Positions 24,805 through 30,177 of a stretch of 30,177 nt of DNA are shown here, piece after piece. The notes beneath the pieces were generated by a model. That model was given only the letters and a program-made list of their open reading frames with translations, searched no databases and was not told the origin of the DNA. How positions within the stretch are numbered: the first letter of the stretch is position 1; the number at the start of each line of letters is the position of its first letter. Made by a program: the position numbers and the translations under genes. This DNA comes from UBA4660 sp002405435. GTDB lineage: Bacteria > Bacteroidota > Bacteroidia > Flavobacteriales_D > Sanyastnellaceae. The DNA lies in NCBI GenBank assembly GCA_036747335.1, contig DAIOCL010000028.1, positions 1 to 30,177 on the forward strand, in the 5' to 3' direction.

Positions 24805-25857
24805 TTAAATCCAGCGCTTACGCCGGAAATAGACCAGCATGCCGATGACCAGGGCCAGCATGGACGCCAGTATGGTCGGGTAGCCATAGCGCCACTTCGT
24901 CTCGGGCATATATTCAAAATTCATCCCATACACCCCGACCAGGAAGGTCAGTGGCACAAAGATGGTTGTTACGACGGTAAGCACCTTTACCACCTCATTG
25001 TTGCGCACGCTGAGGCTGCTGTGGTAAAGCTCAAGCAGGTTGTCGAGCATCTCCCGGTAAATGGCCAGGTTCTCCGACTCGTAAATGATATGGTCATACA
25101 GGTCGCGGTAATACCTGGAAATGTTGTCGTCCAGCTCGCGCTGTATGGAATTGATCGCTTCCTTAAGGGGGTCAATGCTGTGCTTAAAACCCAGGATTTC
25201 ACGGCGCAGCCTTAGGATACGCTGCTGGATGAGTTGCGTAGGCCTGGTCACTACAGCCTTCTCCAGGTCTTCGATCTGCAGTGCCAGTTTTTCGCCCACG
25301 TGGATATAGTTGTCTATGACGGTATCCAAAACGAGGTAAGCGAGGTAATACGCATCGCGGGAGCGCACCTTGCCACGGGAAGTCCTGATGCGCGTGCGAA
25401 TCGGGTCAAAGTTGTCTCCGGGCTCCTCCTGAAACATCAACAGAAATTTCTCACCGATAATGAGCGATAACTGCTCAGACTCCATCACGCCGCCCTTTCG
25501 CTGCTCGAGCATTTTCAGGGTGATGAAGGTGAAATTGTCATAAAACTCCACCTTGGGCCTGCTGTGGGCATTCATGATGTCTTCCAGCACCAGGGCATGG
25601 ATATCAAACAATTTTCACAATGATTCTACAATGCCGGCGTCGTGAATGACGTCAACGTCGATCCATGAAACGGAGTCGCTGGAGGTGAAGGGCGCACAAC
25701 TGGCGATTTCGTCAATACTGATGTCGCGGAAATTGTCGGCGTCGTAATCAAGCACCCGCACCGTCACGCGGGCTTCGCGTTTCGGACCCACATGAATGAG
25801 CGTGCCGGGCATCAGCCCCCTTTTATCTCCTCTTGTACGCAGCGGACCTTGTACCAT
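24805..25857 (-). pseudogene. corA: CorA-family magnesium/cobalt transporter gene interrupted by an in-frame TGA
   Basis: Bases 24805-25857 encode a full 350-codon CorA except that codon 81 (25615-25617) is TGA. Before it, 80 residues from the ATG at 25855-25857 give the cytoplasmic N-terminal domain (KRGLMPGTLIHVG, VRVLDYDADNF, VSWIDVDVIHD). After it the same frame continues with KLFDIHALVLEDIMN, a long helix, LTFLVGVYGMNFEYMPE with the GMN selectivity motif, and a basic C-terminus. Relatives usually have Gly at the interrupted position, so one GGA-to-TGA change would explain it. A TTG at 25609-25611 could start a 268-residue fragment lacking most of the N-terminal domain. It may be a true pseudogene, a strain variant or an assembly error. 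CorA pentamers import Mg2+ when intact. Confidence 0.9.
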
Positions 25858-25862
25858 TGCGA

Positions 25863-25892
25863 CAAAGGTTAGCCGGAAAAGGGCTTATTCAA
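25863..25892 (-). promoter_or_regulatory. Candidate corA promoter
   Basis: On the minus strand TTG (25890-25892) is followed after exactly 19 bases by AACCTTTG (25863-25870), which matches 5 of 6 fixed -7 box positions. The corA ATG comes 5 bases later, so the transcript would be almost leaderless. It lies in the 103-base divergent region shared with the Mur ligase gene. Confidence 0.4.
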
Positions 25893-25960
25893 CACCCCGA
25901 CTTTCATATTTCACGCACGGCAGCGGCCCGGTCTGCTTTCAAGGTGCGAGTTTTACCGGC

Positions 25961-27331
25961 ATGCATTCCCGCGTTCACCTCATTGCGATCGGAGGCAGTG
26001 CCATGCACAACCTGGCGATTGCCCTCCACCAGAAAGGCCTCACTGTCACCGGCAGCGATGACGAAATTGTCGAACCCAGCCGCAGCCGGCTCGCATCGCA
26101 CGGACTGCTGCCTGATGCCATCGGCTGGGATGAGGGCCGGATTTCCGCCGCTCTCGACGCCGTGATCGTAGGCATGCATGCGCGCGCTGACAACCCCGAA
26201 CTCCTGCGGGCCCAGGCACTCAACCTGCCCGTTTACTCCTACCCCGAATACCTCCTGGAGCAAACACGACACAAAAAACGCCTCGTGGTCGGCGGCAGCC
26301 ACGGCAAAACAACCATCACCTCGATGATCCTGCATGTGCTGTCGCAGCTGGGTGTGGAAACAGACTTTATGGTAGGGGCCCAGCTGGAGGGCTTTGACTG
26401 CATGGTAAAACTCAGTCCGGGTGAAGGCCTGGCCGTCATCGAGGGCGATGAGTACCTGAGTTCGCCGATTGACCGCAGGCCCAAGTTTCATCTCTACCGG
26501 CCGCATATTGCACTGATCAGCGGCATCGCCTGGGACCATATCAACGTGTTTCCCACCTTTGAAAATTACCTCGATCAATTCAGGATTTTCATCTCGCTCA
26601 TTGAGCCCGGCGGTGTTTTGGTTTATGCCGCCGATGATCCCCACGTCAGTGCACTGGCCGACGAGGCCGGTATAACAGCGCGGCTTGTTCCTTACCATGT
26701 GCCTAAGTACCGGATTGAAGCCGGACAGGCCGTGCTTGAAACCGCAGTAGGCGATGTGCCGCTGAAAATATTCGGCCGGCACAACCTGCAAAACCTCGAA
26801 GGTGCCCGGCTCGCCTGCCGTGAGGCCGGCATTTCAGATGAGGCTTTCTACTCGGCCATCCGTTCTTTCCGGGGTGCCAGCAGGCGGCTCGAACGGGTTG
26901 CTTCCCATGCCACCGGCACCATGTTCCGCGATTTTGCCCACTCCCCTTCAAAACTAAGGGCCACCGCCGCGGCCGTGCGCGAAGCCTATCCACACCACCG
27001 GCTTGTGGCCTGCATGGAACTCCACACCTTCAGCAGCCTCAACGACAATTTCCTCGATGAGTATGCAGGCACCATGGACCCCGCCGATAGCGCACTGGTC
27101 TACTTCAATCCGCATACCGTCAAGCACAAGAAACTACCCGGTATCGACCCTGCACGGGTGGAGGCCGCTTTCGGAAAAGGAAGGGTGGAAGTATTCACCG
27201 ATAGCGCAGCGCTCTCGAAGCGGCTGGCCGGCATGGAATGGACCCACAACAACCTGCTGATGCTGAGCAGCGGCAATTTTGACGGAATTGATTTTAACGC
27301 ACTCGGCCAAAGGCTCTTCGGAAATGGCTGA
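25961..27331 (+). CDS. mpl: Mpl-type Mur ligase (UDP-MurNAc : tripeptide ligase)
   Basis: The protein is 456 residues from the ATG at 25961. An upstream in-frame ATG would add 55 residues without homology and run into corA. The N-terminal Rossmann part (VHLIAIGGSAMHNLAIAL, residues 5-22), the ATP loop GGSHGKTT (111-118), EGDEYLSSPIDRRPKFHLYRP and GIAWDHINVFPT follow the MurC/Mpl family. The EGDEY...KFxxYRP segment favours Mpl over MurC. Mpl reattaches recycled L-Ala-gamma-D-Glu-meso-DAP to UDP-MurNAc in the cytoplasm. It is the first gene of a four-gene plus-strand run and divergent from corA. Confidence 0.9.
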   Translation: MHSRVHLIAIGGSAMHNLAIALHQKGLTVTGSDDEIVEPSRSRLASHGLLPDAIGWDEGRISAALDAVIVGMHARADNPELLRAQALNLPVYSYPEYLLEQTRHKKRLVVGGSHGKTTITSMILHVLSQLGVETDFMVGAQLEGFDCMVKLSPGEGLAVIEGDEYLSSPIDRRPKFHLYRPHIALISGIAWDHINVFPTFENYLDQFRIFISLIEPGGVLVYAADDPHVSALADEAGITARLVPYHVPKYRIEAGQAVLETAVGDVPLKIFGRHNLQNLEGARLACREAGISDEAFYSAIRSFRGASRRLERVASHATGTMFRDFAHSPSKLRATAAAVREAYPHHRLVACMELHTFSSLNDNFLDEYAGTMDPADSALVYFNPHTVKHKKLPGIDPARVEAAFGKGRVEVFTDSAALSKRLAGMEWTHNNLLMLSSGNFDGIDFNALGQRLFGNG

Positions 27332-27376
27332 GCGCTGTGCTTTCCTGCTTACTCTTGTCACCAAAATCACTTCACA

Positions 27377-28711
27377 ATGCGCACCCTGGCCTGCCTGTTA
27401 ACGCTTTGGTTGATCGGGCATGTTCCCTCAGCCGCACAATCTGCCCAGCCTGAAAAGTCTGGACTTGCCGCCGGTCCCATGATCGGCCATTGCCAAATGC
27501 GTGAGGCTGTCATTTGGATACAGACGCATGAACCGGCCGAATGCCAACTCCGCTACTGGCCCGCCAGCGACACCCTGGCTATGAAGGAGGTATCGGGAAC
27601 GAGCACGGCAGCGAGCGGACATACCCTGAGCCTCACCCTGAGCAACCTCGCACCCGGAACTGAATACCGCTATGCGATCAGCACGGCAGGCCGCGGTGCA
27701 TTTGAAGGCACTAAATCCTTTACCACCCAGCCGCTCTGGCAATACCGCACCGAACCACCCACCTTCACCCTAGCCACCGGCAGTTGTGTCTATATCAACG
27801 AAGTGGCATTCGACCGGCCTGGAAATACTTACGGCGGTGGCTATGAAATCTTCGGAAGCATCGCCGCCAAAAAACCAGACCTTATGCTCTGGCTGGGTGA
27901 CAACGTCTATTTCCGAGAAGTAGACTGGACGACGCGCAGCGGAATGATCCACCGCTATTCACATGTGCGCGCCACTCCCGAACTGCAGCCTTTGCTCGCG
28001 GCCTGCCCCCACTATGCCATCTGGGATGACCACGATTTCGGACCCAATGACTCCGACGGCAGTTTCGCGCACAAGAAAGACGCCTTTGACGTATTCCGGC
28101 TCTTTTGGGCCAATCCCGGCTCGGGAGCAGACGGACAGGAAGACCTCAGCACCCAATTCACTGTTGGCGACATCGATTTTTTTCTGTGCGACAACCGCAT
28201 GCACCGTGTTTCATACCTTGTCTACGTCCAGCAGCAATCCCTTCTTGGACGTCAGCAATGCGATTGGCTGATACAGGCCCTCAAATACAGCAGGTCGCCC
28301 TTCAAAATCGTAGCCATGGGTGGCCAGTTTCTCAATCCGGTTGCGAAGTTTGAAAACTATGCCAACTGGAAGGAAGAACGTGAGTACCTGCTCAATGCCA
28401 TCAGGGAAACCCGCATTACAGGTGTAATATTTCTCACAGGCGACAGGCACTGCGCGGAATTGAGCAAACTCGACCTTTCTGACCAGGTAACGGTTTACGA
28501 CCTCACCGCTTCTCCCCTCACCAGTGGGGTATATGACAATACCGCAGAAGAAAATACCCTGCGGGTGAAAGGCACGCTCGCACCCGAACGCAACTTTGCG
28601 ACGCTCACGTTTAGCGGACCCAGGAAATCGCGTGAACTGACCATGCGCATCTTCAATACCAAAGGAAACCAACTATGGGAACAAAAAATCACCGCACCCG
28701 TTGCACCCTAG
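27377..28711 (+). CDS. PhoD-like secreted phosphatase (metallophosphatase superfamily)
   Basis: The 444-residue protein has a signal peptide (about 1-20). An N-terminal fibronectin-like domain (about 30-118) precedes the PhoD-like catalytic domain. Metal-binding signatures are visible: TGSCVYIN (about 134-141), LGDNVYF (Asp175, Asn176), WDDHDFGPND (Asp217-Asp220) and TGDRHCAEL near residue 355. Family members are alkaline phosphatases or phosphodiesterases that use Ca2+/Fe3+. No type IX sorting domain is visible, so a periplasmic location is likely. It starts 45 bases after mpl and its 3' end overlaps the next gene by 37 bases. Confidence 0.92.
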   Translation: MRTLACLLTLWLIGHVPSAAQSAQPEKSGLAAGPMIGHCQMREAVIWIQTHEPAECQLRYWPASDTLAMKEVSGTSTAASGHTLSLTLSNLAPGTEYRYAISTAGRGAFEGTKSFTTQPLWQYRTEPPTFTLATGSCVYINEVAFDRPGNTYGGGYEIFGSIAAKKPDLMLWLGDNVYFREVDWTTRSGMIHRYSHVRATPELQPLLAACPHYAIWDDHDFGPNDSDGSFAHKKDAFDVFRLFWANPGSGADGQEDLSTQFTVGDIDFFLCDNRMHRVSYLVYVQQQSLLGRQQCDWLIQALKYSRSPFKIVAMGGQFLNPVAKFENYANWKEEREYLLNAIRETRITGVIFLTGDRHCAELSKLDLSDQVTVYDLTASPLTSGVYDNTAEENTLRVKGTLAPERNFATLTFSGPRKSRELTMRIFNTKGNQLWEQKITAPVAP

Positions 28712-29139
28712 CTGCCACAATGCTGGCGATGCTGCTGATGACCGGATGCGGCAAGGTTCCGGTAACTGAACGCAGCGCAACTGCCGGCACGCTGAACCGA
28801 CAGATGCAGGAACAAGAGGAAGCCTGGAACAGCGGCGACCTCGATGGTTTTATGAAACACTACTGGCAAAGCGATTCGCTCATGTTTATCGGGCGGTCGG
28901 GTATCACCCGCGGCTGGCAGGCAACGCTTGACAACTACAAAAAGGGCTATCCGGATGCTGCCGCCATGGGACGGTTGCAGTTTAACAACAAGGTCGTCGA
29001 AGTGTTGTCAGATACCTCCGCCTATGTGATTGGCAAATGGACTCTTTACCGCGCGACCGACACCCTCAGCGGTCACTACTCACTCCTCTGGAAAAACAAA
29101 AACGGAAGCTGGGTCATCGTAGCCGACCACAGCAGCTAA
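28675..29139 (+). CDS. NTF2/SnoaL-like (DUF4440) lipoprotein
   Basis: The 154-residue protein carries a lipoprotein signal (RTRCTLAATMLAMLLMTGC, lipid Cys25). A single small domain follows whose pattern (AWNSGDLDGFMKHYWQSDSLMFIGRSGITRGWQ, then LLWKNKNGSWVIVADHSS at the end) is that of the DUF4440/SnoaL group. Members bind small hydrophobic ligands or act as isomerases; no substrate can be assigned. The chosen ATG overlaps the phosphatase gene by 37 bases. A start at 28720, past that gene's stop, would leave too short a signal region. The rhomboid gene follows after 10 bases. Confidence 0.87.
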   Translation: MGTKNHRTRCTLAATMLAMLLMTGCGKVPVTERSATAGTLNRQMQEQEEAWNSGDLDGFMKHYWQSDSLMFIGRSGITRGWQATLDNYKKGYPDAAAMGRLQFNNKVVEVLSDTSAYVIGKWTLYRATDTLSGHYSLLWKNKNGSWVIVADHSS

Positions 29140-29149
29140 ACACCCGCTT

Positions 29150-29818
29150 ATGGATCTTGCCTCTTCTCCGGTTACTTTTTTACTGCTCGGTCTCACGATT
29201 CTGGTGTCGTGGCAGGCGTGGACACGCCTTGAACTATTTGAAAAACTGCTTCACTCCCCATGGCGCATCCGCCAATACCGCGAATACTACCGCATACTCA
29301 CCCATGCGCTGGTGCATGGCGACGGAACACATCTGATCTTTAACATGCTCGGACTGTACATGTTTGGGCGGTATGTCGAAAGGGTCTTTACCCATGGGGC
29401 CGTAGTCATGCCCGGGGTGGTGAACTGGAACGCTACCACGGGAATGCTCTGTTACCTTGTTCTGTACATCGGTGGCATCGCGGCCGGTGTGCTGCCCTCA
29501 CTGCGCACCCACCGCGATAACCCTGCTTACCGCAGCGTAGGCGCCAGCGGAGGGGTCTCGGCCCTGCTCATGGCTTTTGCCATCCTGAATCCCACCGCAG
29601 AAATGACTTTTCTCTTCCTGCCCTTTTTCTCTTTGCCGGCTTTTGTATGGATCTTCATCTTTTTCGGACTTGAGCATTATCTCTCGCGCCGGGGAGGTAC
29701 GGGCATCGCGCACGACGCGCACATATACGGTGCGCTTTTCGGCATTGCCTTCGTGGTGGTCGTCAATCCCCGGTTTATCAGCCAGTTCTTTTACGCCGTC
29801 AGTACCTATTTTCAATAA
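29150..29818 (+). CDS. Rhomboid-family intramembrane serine protease
   Basis: The 222-residue product has six predicted membrane helices. The catalytic dyad is visible: Ser133 in GASGGVSAL and His191 in AHIYGALFG. HALVHGDGTHLIFNMLGLYMFG (about 52-73) is the conserved helix 2 region of rhomboids, with the His and Asn that form the oxyanion hole. The enzyme cleaves membrane-anchored substrates inside the lipid bilayer of the inner membrane. It is last in the run mpl-phosphatase-lipoprotein-rhomboid and converges with the glycosyltransferase gene at the window edge. Substrates are unknown. Confidence 0.94.
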   Translation: MDLASSPVTFLLLGLTILVSWQAWTRLELFEKLLHSPWRIRQYREYYRILTHALVHGDGTHLIFNMLGLYMFGRYVERVFTHGAVVMPGVVNWNATTGMLCYLVLYIGGIAAGVLPSLRTHRDNPAYRSVGASGGVSALLMAFAILNPTAEMTFLFLPFFSLPAFVWIFIFFGLEHYLSRRGGTGIAHDAHIYGALFGIAFVVVVNPRFISQFFYAVSTYFQ

Positions 29819-29860
29819 AAATTTCAAAGCGAACGCTGAGGCATGCAGCCCACCTGCAGC

Positions 29861-30177
29861 TTAGATGGTTTCGCTGATTCGGTAGGGATCACGGCGGGGG
29901 CCGTTTCGCACGATTAGTTCTCCAAGAAAACCCGCGAGGAAGAGCAGGGTACCGAGAACCATTCCCGTCAAGGCAATATAAAAAGATGCTTTGTCTGTGA
30001 CGCGTTCGGCCAGTGTGTGGGAGATGTATACATGCCACAATTTATTCAGCCCGATCCAGGCAGCAGCTCCAAATCCGACGAAGAACATCAGCATGCCGAT
30101 GCTTCCGAAAAAATGCATAGGTTTTTTACCATAGCGGGAAAGGAATGAGATCGTCATCAGATCCAGAAATCCATTGA
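29861..30177 (-). CDS. C-terminal end of a family 2 glycosyltransferase (partial)
   Basis: The reading frame is open to the right edge, so this is the last 105 or so residues of a longer protein. FLSRYGKKPMHFFG, two membrane segments (about FFGSIGMLMFFVGFGAAAWIG and YIALTGMVLGTLLFLAGFLG) and the ending LGELIVRNG match the C-terminus of the membrane-anchored GT2 (DPM1/GtrB-like) enzymes common in Bacteroidota. Those transfer a sugar onto a lipid phosphate. The catalytic domain lies outside the window, so the donor cannot be judged. It converges with the rhomboid gene with 42 bases between stops. Confidence 0.85.
   Translation of the reverse strand, partial: NGFLDLMTISFLSRYGKKPMHFFGSIGMLMFFVGFGAAAWIGLNKLWHVYISHTLAERVTDKASFYIALTGMVLGTLLFLAGFLGELIVRNGPRRDPYRISETI

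Noticed and set aside
23780..24808. Long plus-strand open frame (342 codons) opposite arginine decarboxylase
   Set aside because: The minus strand encodes a well-conserved decarboxylase; the antisense product has no domain pattern.
25609..25623. Selenocysteine at the corA TGA
   Set aside because: No CorA selenoprotein is known to me, the expected residue is Gly and no convincing SECIS-like hairpin follows.
25904..26791. Minus-strand open frame (295 codons) opposite mpl
   Set aside because: It is the complement of the Mur ligase core; no homology or start context supports it.
29819..29860. Possible terminator between rhomboid and glycosyltransferase genes
   Set aside because: Only short imperfect pairing (TGCAG/CTGCA) and no T-run in the right place.

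Overview
The window is a stretch of a Bacteroidota chromosome, probably a draft or metagenome-derived assembly because it holds a 100-base N gap. The lineage call rests on three proteins with Bacteroidota-type C-terminal secretion signals (two type IX secretion sorting domains and one gliding-motility-associated CHU_C-type domain), a DUF3810 protein, candidate promoters of the TAnnTTTG type and start regions without clear Shine-Dalgarno sequences. The GC content is fairly high for the phylum. I cannot name a genus. No phage, insertion sequence, CRISPR array, tRNA or rRNA was seen.

Layout. 1-2.0 kb (minus): a small secreted protein and a polysaccharide flippase. 2.1-5.9 kb: a small lipoprotein (plus) converging on a di-haem cytochrome c peroxidase, then a TPR sensor histidine kinase with no adjacent response regulator. 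6.0-7.9 kb: the translational GTPase TypA/BipA. 8.1-13.0 kb: a giant secreted protein built of Ig-like and PKD-like modules, interrupted by the assembly gap, followed by about 450 bases without a convincing gene. 13.5-18.3 kb (minus): an aminotransferase and a phosphoglycosyl transferase (sugar pathway), then ApaG, a secreted serine hydrolase and a DUF3810 putative metallopeptidase, with start/stop overlaps inside each group. 18.5-20.0 kb (plus): a type IX-secreted relative of lysyl endopeptidase whose whole catalytic triad appears replaced. 20.0-24.7 kb (minus): an EI24/CysZ-like membrane protein, then a polyamine-linked group (arginine decarboxylase, MscS-type channel, deoxyhypusine-synthase-like enzyme, small acidic-tailed protein). 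24.8-25.9 kb (minus): a corA gene interrupted by one in-frame TGA. 26.0-29.8 kb (plus): an Mpl-type Mur ligase, a PhoD-like phosphatase, an NTF2-like lipoprotein and a rhomboid protease in one tight run. At the right edge lies the C-terminal end of a family 2 glycosyltransferase.

How the genes fit together. Much of the window concerns the cell surface: sugar building blocks and lipid-linked transfer, polysaccharide export, peptidoglycan recycling and proteins exported through the type IX system. A second theme is polyamines. I did not find a clear new defence or mobile system. The most unusual signals are the triad-less peptidase homologue, the interrupted corA, an arginine decarboxylase that seems to have lost its conserved PLP-binding glutamate, a higher-order repeat in the giant protein that predicts the size of the assembly gap, and a recurring promoter-like box 5-6 bases before several start codons.
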